A DNA stretch of 64,000 bases. It comes from Ignavibacteria bacterium (GTDB lineage Bacteria; Bacteroidota; Ignavibacteria; Tepidaquicellales; Tepidaquicellaceae). The DNA is taken from positions 124,001 to 188,000 of the forward strand of contig JADJAH010000017.1 in the NCBI GenBank assembly GCA_016704345.1. The letters run 5' to 3'. Positions 26,347-33,588 of the stretch are shown here, piece after piece (the first letter of the stretch is position 1; each line of letters begins with the position of its first letter). Position numbers and translations under genes: made by a program. The notes beneath the pieces are model-generated. The model saw nothing but the letters and a program-made list of their open reading frames with translations, was not told the DNA's origin and ran no database searches.

Positions 26347-27171
26347 TTACCAAGTTGTCCAGCCGCCGTCAACTATTAAGTTGTGGCCGGTTACATAACT
26401 AGACGCATCTGACAGCAGGAATAATGCCGCTCCGGCAACTTCGTGACTGTAACTCATTCTGCCAAGCGGAGAAAGTCCGGAAAAGTTTTGCTCGAATCTC
26501 TCCTGATGATTATTCCAGACTCCGTGCGGCGTGATCTGATTTACTCTGACATTTCTTGTGGACCAGTACGTGGCAAGATATTGTGATAACGCCATCACTC
26601 CGCCTTTTGACGCTGAGTAAGCCGCAGGACAACCAAGGTTTGTTCCCGTATAAAGATTCTGATTCGGCGCAACTACAGAGTATGTTGATGGAATGTTTAT
26701 GATCGAGCCTCCTGAATTATTTGCCATCCATCCGCCGATGACCTGACATGTAAGAAAAGTCCCTTTCAGATTTGTTTCAATTACTGCATCCCAGTCTTCA
26801 TCTGTATATTCTTCAAAATTTGCAAAAAATCTCGCTGTCTTGTTCTGATGTGAATTGATCAGTCCGTCGATTCTTCCGAATGCCTTGACAACATCATCCC
26901 GCAACTTCATAACATCTTCTCTTATTGCAACATCAAGTTCAAAGCCCACCATCTTTCTGCCATACTTATTCTCAAGCTGTTCTGCAAAATCTCTTGGCTC
27001 CGCCTTCGGAATGTCTGCAATCACAACGCTTCCTCCATATTGACACACGGCTTCGGCAAATGCCTTGCCAATCAAGCCCGATCCGCCGGTGATGATGATC
27101 ACCTTTCCTTCAAGCTCAAATTTTTTCCTGAAATCAATTTCGCTCGAATCGTTTGTCCTTACAACTTCCAT
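26347..27171 (-). CDS. ptmA: SDR oxidoreductase, PtmA-like
   Basis: A 274-residue classical SDR. ITGGSGLIGKAF is near residue 28-39, INSHQ replaces the usual NNAG near 109, and the catalytic Tyr-Lys lies in PAAYSASKGG, followed by LATYWSTRNVRVN, SPLGRMS and SSYVTGHNLIVDGGW. The insertion before YSASK (LYTGTNLGCPAAYSASK) is characteristic of PtmA-type proteins in legionaminic acid loci of Campylobacter. Their exact step, linked to making the amino-sugar precursor, is less settled than the later steps. The gene is three bases from the Gfo/Idh gene upstream, matching the PtmA/PtmF pairing. Confidence 0.78.
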   Translation of the reverse strand: MEVVRTNDSSEIDFRKKFELEGKVIIITGGSGLIGKAFAEAVCQYGGSVVIADIPKAEPRDFAEQLENKYGRKMVGFELDVAIREDVMKLRDDVVKAFGRIDGLINSHQNKTARFFANFEEYTDEDWDAVIETNLKGTFLTCQVIGGWMANNSGGSIINIPSTYSVVAPNQNLYTGTNLGCPAAYSASKGGVMALSQYLATYWSTRNVRVNQITPHGVWNNHQERFEQNFSGLSPLGRMSYSHEVAGAALFLLSDASSYVTGHNLIVDGGWTTW

Positions 27172-27173
27172 TA

Positions 27174-28139
27174 TCAGTTTCTCCCGATTTCGTTAATTAT
27201 TTTCAAAGCAACTTCCAGGTCTCTGATCCCCTCTTTCAATCCTGCAACTGGATGTACTTCCCTTTTTGCAACTTCAATGAAATGGATCATTTGATTCCTG
27301 TAACTTTCTTCAAGAAGTTCAAAAGCGCCTGCTCCTAACTTCCAAACATCCGTATGATCGGCGTTCATAAATTTTACAACCGGTTTCATGAAATCCCAAA
27401 AGATGGTCCCACCAGTTCCTATGATCTGACAATTCCTGTAATATGGCTTCTGAAAAAAATTCAAATGGACAGAAGAAAGTACTCCGCTTTCATGCCGCAT
27501 CAGAATTTCAATGCCTTCTTCGCATTCGATCCCTGTCGTGTTTCCTTTTGTCTCCATTGCCTTTACCTCTACAACTTCTCCGAAGAAGGATGAAAGATAA
27601 TTTTGCTCATGTATGGAAGTCAGCACAACTCCTCCTCCCAGATGCTTTTGCGCTGCATAAGATCTTGTATGGTCCTCTCCTTTGTGCCATCCGGGCATGT
27701 ATGTTCCAAACTGCGCCCTTGCAGAAATCACTTTTCCTGCTTTACCTTCATTAACAAGCTTGTGCATAAAATGTATGGCAGGATGGTGAAGAAAATTGTA
27801 TCCCATAAGAACAGGAATATTTTTCTCTTCGCAAATCCGGGATAGCTCATGAATACCGCTGTGATCTTTGCCAAGAGGTTTCTCTATGAATATTGCAATC
27901 CCTTGTTTCGCAAGTTCAATGGCCGTTTCTACATGCAGGGAAGTCGGATTCGTGATCAATGCGGCGGTAATGCCAGCTCCTGCGGCTTCGCTTATAGAAC
28001 GAAGCTCGATGACATCTCCGGGAGTTCTGACTTCCGAATTTCCTGAACGAAGGCAGAAGAATTCTTTCTCTCCTAAATTTCTAAGGACATTAAGATGCCT
28101 TTTTCCAATAGAGCCTAAACCGCATAGAAGAAATTTCAA
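27174..28139 (-). CDS. Gfo/Idh/MocA family oxidoreductase, PtmF-like
   Basis: A 321-residue Gfo/Idh oxidoreductase. FLLCGLGSIGKRHLNVLR is at residues 3-20 and the family motif IEKPLGKD near 97, followed by MGYNFLHHPA and a C-terminal substrate domain with GGVVLTSIHEQNY. Proteins like this accompany PtmA and PtmE in legionaminic acid loci, where they are called PtmF. I call it PtmF-like by neighbourhood. The start is TTG (28139-28137), with the glycine motif directly behind it. The TylF-type methyltransferase lies 21 bases upstream. Confidence 0.75.
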   Translation of the reverse strand: MKFLLCGLGSIGKRHLNVLRNLGEKEFFCLRSGNSEVRTPGDVIELRSISEAAGAGITAALITNPTSLHVETAIELAKQGIAIFIEKPLGKDHSGIHELSRICEEKNIPVLMGYNFLHHPAIHFMHKLVNEGKAGKVISARAQFGTYMPGWHKGEDHTRSYAAQKHLGGGVVLTSIHEQNYLSSFFGEVVEVKAMETKGNTTGIECEEGIEILMRHESGVLSSVHLNFFQKPYYRNCQIIGTGGTIFWDFMKPVVKFMNADHTDVWKLGAGAFELLEESYRNQMIHFIEVAKREVHPVAGLKEGIRDLEVALKIINEIGRN

Positions 28140-28160
28140 GGTAGTTGTAAGTGTGTAAGA

Positions 28161-28826
28161 CTATTCGTCTTTAATAATGTAGCTTGGAGTGAGGCAGAAT
28201 GGAAACTTCTTTATCGAAACTTTTCTTCCCTTGAAGTAATCATCTACAGCTTTTGTTTCACCGGGAAAAACCCCGTAATCATCAAGTATCAGGATACCGC
28301 CATGCTCGAGTTTTGGATATAGATATTCGAGAATAGTTGCCGACGGTTCATAAATGTCTGTGTCAAGATTAAGAAGCGAGATCTTCAACTGCGGATTCTT
28401 TTCAACATAGTCAGGAACTGTTTTTGTAATGTCACCTGCAATGAGTTCAGTATTGTGCGCACATTCTTTGTTCTTCAGAACTTCCGTCAGCTGATCTGCT
28501 GAAATGCTTTGAAGTCCGGCTTCTTTTACTATCTGCTCTCTGAGTTTCTTATCAGCTTCAAATTCTGTTTGGGGAAAATCACCGAACGAATCGAATCCAA
28601 TAATTTTTTTTGCATAAGGATTTTCAAACAAGCTCCTGAACATTCCAAATCTTACAAACGATGCTCCTTTGAATACGCCGCATTCAACAATCGCTCCGGG
28701 AATCTCGAGAGATTTCTTATACAGCTCATAATGAGCAAGTATTTTGCTGATCCTTGTTATGTCGCAGGAAAGATAAAAATCATTCTCATATTCATACGCT
28801 TTAGTGAAGTCAGGTAGTTTGATCAT
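28161..28826 (-). CDS. TylF/MycF-family O-methyltransferase
   Basis: A 221-residue SAM-dependent methyltransferase of the macrocin-O-methyltransferase family. The SAM-site VECGVFKGASFVRFG is near residue 47, GFDSFGDFP near 76, LNLDTDIYEPS near 152 and the metal-binding LILDDYGVFPG near 175. Members methylate sugar hydroxyls. In this locus it probably O-methylates a sugar of the glycan, often a terminating or capping signal for ABC-exported chains, though that role is only an inference. The start is ATG, preceded by a 20-base gap after the SpsF-like gene. Confidence 0.82.
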   Translation of the reverse strand: MIKLPDFTKAYEYENDFYLSCDITRISKILAHYELYKKSLEIPGAIVECGVFKGASFVRFGMFRSLFENPYAKKIIGFDSFGDFPQTEFEADKKLREQIVKEAGLQSISADQLTEVLKNKECAHNTELIAGDITKTVPDYVEKNPQLKISLLNLDTDIYEPSATILEYLYPKLEHGGILILDDYGVFPGETKAVDDYFKGRKVSIKKFPFCLTPSYIIKDE

Positions 28827-28846
28827 TTATCTGTATGAGCTTTTAT

Positions 28847-29587
28847 TCAGAAAATTTTTCCTTTAACGGGTTTCTGCGAAATCATTTCATTTAACTTCAA
28901 CAGTTCAGGTTTTTCGTTCAACAATTTCAATACTTGATCAAGTGTGATCACTTCGCCTTCATAAATACTATTATAAATCTCAGAGATGAGTTTGAAATCT
29001 TCTTCAGTGTCAAGGCACAGCCTGATGTGATCAAGCGGCTCTTCGTTTCTTACAACACTGTGCATTTTGAATTTCTCCGGATGCCTTCTGATGTAAAGTG
29101 TAACATGTTCACGATCATCTTTATCTGCCGTTGTCTTCCAGGTATTTTCAAGCGATTCATATCTGATTGCTTCTGTGTCCATCCCACGCGGAAAAGTTCT
29201 TTCGATCATATTTGACGAGTAGTCGAATCCGCCTTCAATATGCTCACGGATAACCTTATCAATTATTTCAGGGTCCATAAGCGGATCATCTCCTGTTACA
29301 CGAATGATGATGTCCGGCTTTTCCTCTTCGGCGGCAATCCGAAATCTGTCAAGTACGTCATGAACCGATCCGCGGTAGCATCTCACATTGTTTTCTCTGC
29401 AGACCTGCTCGATAGGATCATCTTCATTCAAAGTAGTTGTAACCACTATGAAGTCTTCTAAAAGTTTTGCGCCGGATAGTATATTGAAAATGTGAACCAG
29501 AGACGGGATACCGGAAAGTTCTTTGAGAACCTTTCCCGGCATTCTTTCCGAACCCATCCGTGCAGCTATGAATGCTACTGAATGCAA
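28847..29587 (-). CDS. SpsF/CMP-sugar-synthetase-like cytidylyltransferase (copy 2)
   Basis: A 246-residue paralogue of the 23849-24631 protein. FIAARMGSERMPGKVLKEL is near residue 6, RGSVHDVLDRF near 65, VTGDDPLMDPE near 89 and CLDTEEDF near 204. It should load CMP on a sugar acid or alcohol. Compared with copy 1 its metal-site motif has TGDDPL in place of TGDCPL, so the two may differ in substrate. One may be the CMP-legionaminate synthetase. The start is TTG (29587-29585), right before the first strand. Confidence 0.8.
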   Translation of the reverse strand: MHSVAFIAARMGSERMPGKVLKELSGIPSLVHIFNILSGAKLLEDFIVVTTTLNEDDPIEQVCRENNVRCYRGSVHDVLDRFRIAAEEEKPDIIIRVTGDDPLMDPEIIDKVIREHIEGGFDYSSNMIERTFPRGMDTEAIRYESLENTWKTTADKDDREHVTLYIRRHPEKFKMHSVVRNEEPLDHIRLCLDTEEDFKLISEIYNSIYEGEVITLDQVLKLLNEKPELLKLNEMISQKPVKGKIF

Positions 29588-29605
29588 TTCAGATATTGGA
29601 TGAAA

Positions 29606-30253
29606 TTATTCGTTGTTGTGTTTGGTCTTGAGGAATTTTGCAAACTCCTTCATTGCTTTCTTGTTCTTTGTCATGTTGTTCCCGTGTCTCCTGTATCGGT
29701 ACAATGGAAGTTCGATATTCCTGATCATATGGTCCTTCTGAAATCTGATTCGCAGATCTTCTTCTTCGCGCATTTTGAATTTTTCATCATAGAGTCCGAC
29801 TTCAAACAATCTGTCGGTTCTGAACATCACTCCGCATGCTATCGGCAGTTCATCTCCATTGACTCTTTCTATATGATTCTCATCATCATCGACAACTATG
29901 TAATCACATGAAACAGCATCCCAGGAAGGATTCGAATTCAGGAACATTGATTCTACAAGAATCAGGTTTTCATCCATGTAATCATCCGCATCAAGATTCA
30001 CTACATAACGTCCGAGTGAAGATCGAATGCCTTTGTTTCGTGCAGCGGCAAGTCCGAGATTTTTCTTTAGAATGATCGGTTTGATGTGACCTTTAAAAGC
30101 TTCCATTACCAACTGTGTCTCATCTGTGCTTGCATCATCAACCACAATCACTTCATACTCATTCTTGTTTACAGATTGGTTGATCGCGCTTCTTAATGCT
30201 CTCGCAAGATACCTTGCGTAATTATGACATGTTATTATTACTGATACTTGCAC
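29606..30253 (-). CDS. GT2 family glycosyltransferase (short)
   Basis: A 215-residue GT-A glycosyltransferase. SVIITCHNYARYLARAL is at residues 4-20, VVDDASTDET near 37-46, the DXD-like LDADDYMDE near 92, and a C-terminal REEEDLRIRF acceptor motif. Its length is near the minimum for GT2 and there is no membrane anchor. The start is GTG (30253-30251), and the gene overlaps the end of the PhyH dioxygenase gene by 32 bases, so the two are translated together. It probably adds one sugar of the repeat; the donor is unknown. Confidence 0.82.
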   Translation of the reverse strand: MQVSVIITCHNYARYLARALRSAINQSVNKNEYEVIVVDDASTDETQLVMEAFKGHIKPIILKKNLGLAAARNKGIRSSLGRYVVNLDADDYMDENLILVESMFLNSNPSWDAVSCDYIVVDDDENHIERVNGDELPIACGVMFRTDRLFEVGLYDEKFKMREEEDLRIRFQKDHMIRNIELPLYRYRRHGNNMTKNKKAMKEFAKFLKTKHNNE

Positions 30254-31220
30254 GCCGTTCCTTTTTTATTGCTTTGTCAAATGATTTAACAAACCTTCTT
30301 GTGACTTTTGAAAATATGCCGCTTCCTTTTCTAGTGAGTATATTTCTCCATGTTTCAAGCTGTCTGAAATCAAGCTGGGCAGTCTGTCGCGGTTCGAGGT
30401 TTGAAAAGTCACCCCTGTTATGATAGCCCATGTTATTTGAGATGAACAGTGTATTTGCCTTGCCGCATATCGATTCACAATCATAACCAAGATCATGTAC
30501 ATCTTCTTCGTGTGCAATATCATTTCTTGTTCTGGCAAAACTTACGCTGAGCTTGTATTCGAATAACAGTCTTTTGAGCGAAAGCTTGTGTGATCCCTTT
30601 GCAAAAATATATGCAGCGTTGTCTTCATTGACATCATTTAGATAGAGAAATACTTTGACGGTTGGGTAAGGAACGTCGGCATGCGGAAAGCCGGCTGTAT
30701 GAAGATTCCCGACATTCCCTTTCTCCAGAGACCTCTTCTGCAGATACCAAAAGTGTTGATGCGGCGGGAGATTGTTGGTTCTGTGTGTAACTGCTTCACT
30801 AAGTTTTGTAATAAACTCATTGTTAACAAAGTACTTCATAAATGCCGGAGTCTTTGCCGAAACGATCTTCTCTGCTATAGTCTCAAAATATTCGGGAAAA
30901 TCCTTTTGCCGATTTGAAAGCTTTTCGGGATCATAATCAAAGGGCGACCATCCGGAGTAAGCCTCATCATATTCATTTTTGATCTCGTCAAACTGTTCTT
31001 TTGGAAAAAAATCAGGCAAGACAAGAATTCCATCCTTCTCAAGTATATCAAGATGCTTTTGATATTCTCCACCAAGTTTCTTCGGCTTCAATCTCCATAA
31101 ATTCAAATAAAGTGTTCTAAAGACATGTAATCCAAGAACGTTTGCTAATACACCTCCGTAATACAGAGGCGGCGCCTTGTCAAGAAAATCATTGCCAAGT
31201 ATCTTTACAACTAATGACAT
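30222..31220 (-). CDS. PhyH-family 2-oxoglutarate/iron dioxygenase
   Basis: A 332-residue protein of the phytanoyl-CoA dioxygenase family. The front half has an extended IGVLVLPDF-like strand (KDGILVLPDFFPKEQFDEI). The metal triad looks complete: H-A-D in GFPHADVPYP (near residue 180) and the distal His in NNMGYHNRG near 275, with a following 2-oxoglutarate Arg in EPRQTAQLDFR. It should hydroxylate a small substrate. In a glycan and phosphonate locus that could be a sugar, a lipid carrier group or a phosphonate; the sequence does not decide. It shares 32 bases with the following GT2 gene. Confidence 0.78.
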   Translation of the reverse strand: MSLVVKILGNDFLDKAPPLYYGGVLANVLGLHVFRTLYLNLWRLKPKKLGGEYQKHLDILEKDGILVLPDFFPKEQFDEIKNEYDEAYSGWSPFDYDPEKLSNRQKDFPEYFETIAEKIVSAKTPAFMKYFVNNEFITKLSEAVTHRTNNLPPHQHFWYLQKRSLEKGNVGNLHTAGFPHADVPYPTVKVFLYLNDVNEDNAAYIFAKGSHKLSLKRLLFEYKLSVSFARTRNDIAHEEDVHDLGYDCESICGKANTLFISNNMGYHNRGDFSNLEPRQTAQLDFRQLETWRNILTRKGSGIFSKVTRRFVKSFDKAIKKERRASISNNNMS

Positions 31221-31271
31221 TGTGGTGGTATGTAATGTTTGTAACTATGTTAGTTTGGGGAACAAATAAAG

Positions 31272-32603
31272 TTATAGAGCTTTTTTGAGATACCCTCCCG
31301 GAATTATTTCACTGATTACAATTTTCGACGGTACTTTAAAATATCCTGAGGGCTTGCCGGGATTAAATGTTTCTCCTAACTCTTCATCACCGTTTACCAC
31401 TATAAGAGGTGGAGTAAGATCATCAATGACGTCTTTTGAATATTCATTGTATTTTGCATCCCTTAGTTCAAAGTAAAGCGGATATTCTCCCGGCTTTATA
31501 TCAAGCCCCTCAATTTCAACCAGCAGTTCACCCGTATCTCCCGGCATTAAAGTGTTTTCTGTTAAGACATGATGAACCAGTGCAATAGATTCTCTGGAAA
31601 TGCCTGAAAGCATAGCAATGGTTATCGTTAGTCCACTCATTTCTTTGTAGACGTTGTACTTGAGCCTGAAGAAAACCCTTTCTCCGCGCTTAAATACAAA
31701 TCTTGTTGTCCCATCCAGTCCGGTTACTTCAACGCTTGACATTCTGATGTTGCCTTTTCCCCTTCTGTGCGTGAAGTCATTGATCTCTGTATCTACATTG
31801 ATCTTAATCTCTCTTACCAGGTCATTATATGTCCTCAGACATTCTTCTGCCGAACCGTTTGCATGCAATTCTCCTTGATCAAGTATTATTGCTTTCTGGC
31901 AAAGGTTTCTTATCGCCTGAAGATTGTGACTAACAAACAAGACTGTTCTTCCTTCCTTCTCCGAAACATCATGCATCTTACCTAAACACTTTTTCTGAAA
32001 CTCCGCATCTCCAACTGCAAGCACTTCATCCACAATAAGTATTTCCGGTTCGAGATGTGCGGCAACTGCAAAGGCAAGCCGTACATACATCCCGGAAGAA
32101 TATCTTTTGACCGGAGTATCTATGTAACGCTCAACACCTGAAAAATCAACAATGCTGTCAAACTTTTTTTTGATCTCGCTTTGTGTCATCCCAAGAATTG
32201 CGCCGTTGAGAAAAATATTATCTCTTCCGGTAAGTTCAGCATGGAATCCTGTTCCGACTTCGAGAAGACTTGCAACCCTACCGTTCAATCTCACTTTTCC
32301 TTTTGTAGGACTCGCAACTCTCGAGAGTATCTTCAACAGGGTAGATTTCCCTGCACCGTTCTTCCCTATTATTCCGAATCTTTCTCCGTGATCAACTTCG
32401 AAATTGATATCCTTCAAAGCCCAAACATAGTCGGATGTTCCCTTTATTGATCTGATGTTTGATTCACCAACCTTCAAATAAGGATCTTCTTTGCCGCGAA
32501 TTCTCGCCCAAAATTTGTTGAGGTCTTCGGCAATTGTTCTTCTGCCGACCAGTCCAAGCCTGTATAATTTTGAAAGACTCTCTACTTCTATGGCTTTGCT
32601 CAT
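31272..32603 (-). CDS. wzt: ABC transporter ATPase, Wzt type (copy 2)
   Basis: A 443-residue polysaccharide-export ATPase. Walker A GKNGAGKST is near residue 80-88, the RYSSGMYVRLAF signature near 168, Walker B ILIVDE near 190 and FVSHN after it. Residues about 270-443 form a Wzt C-terminal domain, different from copy 1, that is expected to recognise its own glycan. The stop of Wzm is nine bases upstream, so this is the ATPase naturally paired with Wzm. Together they export a lipid-linked polysaccharide across the inner membrane. Confidence 0.9.
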   Translation of the reverse strand: MSKAIEVESLSKLYRLGLVGRRTIAEDLNKFWARIRGKEDPYLKVGESNIRSIKGTSDYVWALKDINFEVDHGERFGIIGKNGAGKSTLLKILSRVASPTKGKVRLNGRVASLLEVGTGFHAELTGRDNIFLNGAILGMTQSEIKKKFDSIVDFSGVERYIDTPVKRYSSGMYVRLAFAVAAHLEPEILIVDEVLAVGDAEFQKKCLGKMHDVSEKEGRTVLFVSHNLQAIRNLCQKAIILDQGELHANGSAEECLRTYNDLVREIKINVDTEINDFTHRRGKGNIRMSSVEVTGLDGTTRFVFKRGERVFFRLKYNVYKEMSGLTITIAMLSGISRESIALVHHVLTENTLMPGDTGELLVEIEGLDIKPGEYPLYFELRDAKYNEYSKDVIDDLTPPLIVVNGDEELGETFNPGKPSGYFKVPSKIVISEIIPGGYLKKAL

Positions 32604-32612
32604 GTCAGATCG

Positions 32613-33470
32613 TCAGACAGTATCCATGAATGTTTTCTCAACTCTGTTAAAGATCAGCATTCCCATAGAAAGAATGGTGATTGAGAAAATTGCTGTGTAA
32701 ATCAGATTGCCTGCATTGAAACTTCCTGCTCCAAGAAAAGCATATCTGAATGTGTCAATTATTCCGGTCATTGGGTTTGCAAGCACTATCCATCTGTATT
32801 TTTCGGGAAGCGAAGAAAGCGGATATATCACCGGTGTTGCATACATTAAAAGCTGAACACCGAATCCCACGAGAAAAGTCAAATCTCTGTACTTTGTTGT
32901 CAGAGATGAAATTATGATTCCGAAACCCAGTCCAAGAGCTGCCATTAACAGTATCAGAACCGGCGTAAGAAGAATGTACATATTCGGATAAACCGGCGCA
33001 CCGTTGAGCTTGTAATAAACTAGAAATCCAAGGAACAACAACATCTGAATTCCGAACTTCATCAACAATGAAATTACATTTGAAAGCGGACTCACAAGCC
33101 TTGGAAAATACACTTTTCCAAAAATGTTGGCATTGGTGATGAAAGTGTGAGAAGTCCTTGTAAGACAATCCGAAAAATATCCCCAGCTTACTATACCGGA
33201 CATGTAGAAGAGCAACGCAGGAACACCGTCAGTGGGAATTTTTGCGATGTTGCCGAATACAATCGTGAATGTAATCGTAGTTAGTATCGGCTGAAGAAAG
33301 AACCAAAAAGGTCCGAGAATTGTCTGCTTGTAAACTGAAACAAAATCTCTTCTGACAAACATCATTAAAAGATCTCTGTACCGCCATACATCTTTAATCG
33401 GAAAATTCAACCATCCCGATACAGGTTTTATTTCAAGCGTCCAGTCTGACTCGACAGGGTTTTTACCCAT
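32613..33470 (-). CDS. wzm: ABC transporter permease, Wzm type
   Basis: A 285-residue ABC-2 permease with about six hydrophobic helices. It has the TILGPFWFFLQPILTT segment after an amphipathic RRDFVSVYKQ helix, both typical of Wzm and related polysaccharide permeases. The C-terminal end (VEKTFMDTV) matches the conserved tail of the family. It is the only Wzm found in the window, while there are two Wzt genes. It lies 118 bases after the BY-kinase gene, with an imperfect terminator-like hairpin in between. Confidence 0.9.
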   Translation of the reverse strand: MGKNPVESDWTLEIKPVSGWLNFPIKDVWRYRDLLMMFVRRDFVSVYKQTILGPFWFFLQPILTTITFTIVFGNIAKIPTDGVPALLFYMSGIVSWGYFSDCLTRTSHTFITNANIFGKVYFPRLVSPLSNVISLLMKFGIQMLLFLGFLVYYKLNGAPVYPNMYILLTPVLILLMAALGLGFGIIISSLTTKYRDLTFLVGFGVQLLMYATPVIYPLSSLPEKYRWIVLANPMTGIIDTFRYAFLGAGSFNAGNLIYTAIFSITILSMGMLIFNRVEKTFMDTV

Positions 33471-33554
33471 TCAAAAAGCTTATGATTAATAATGATTCAA
33501 ACATTCTAATCCGTTTATCAATATGTATTCAGGAATCTGCATTCATGATGCAAA

Positions 33555-33579
33555 GCAGAATGAATCAAGTTCATTCTGC
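33555..33579 (-). terminator. Hairpin between the BY-kinase and wzm, possible attenuator
   Basis: A perfect 10-base stem (GCAGAATGAA and TTCATTCTGC) with a 5-base loop lies 9 bases after the stop of the Wzc-like gene. On the minus strand it is followed by TTTGCATCATG, only a weak T-tract. A second small hairpin (TGCAT-TCATG-ATGCA, 33538-33552) lies just downstream. It could be a partial terminator that UpxY-type antitermination or readthrough overrides, or an RNA-processing site setting different levels for the two gene groups. Confidence 0.45.
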
Positions 33580-33588
33580 CGTAACAAT

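Noticed and set aside
28161..28826. TylF-like gene as part of an antibiotic (macrolide) cluster
   Set aside because: No polyketide genes are present; the same family O-methylates sugars in polysaccharide loci.
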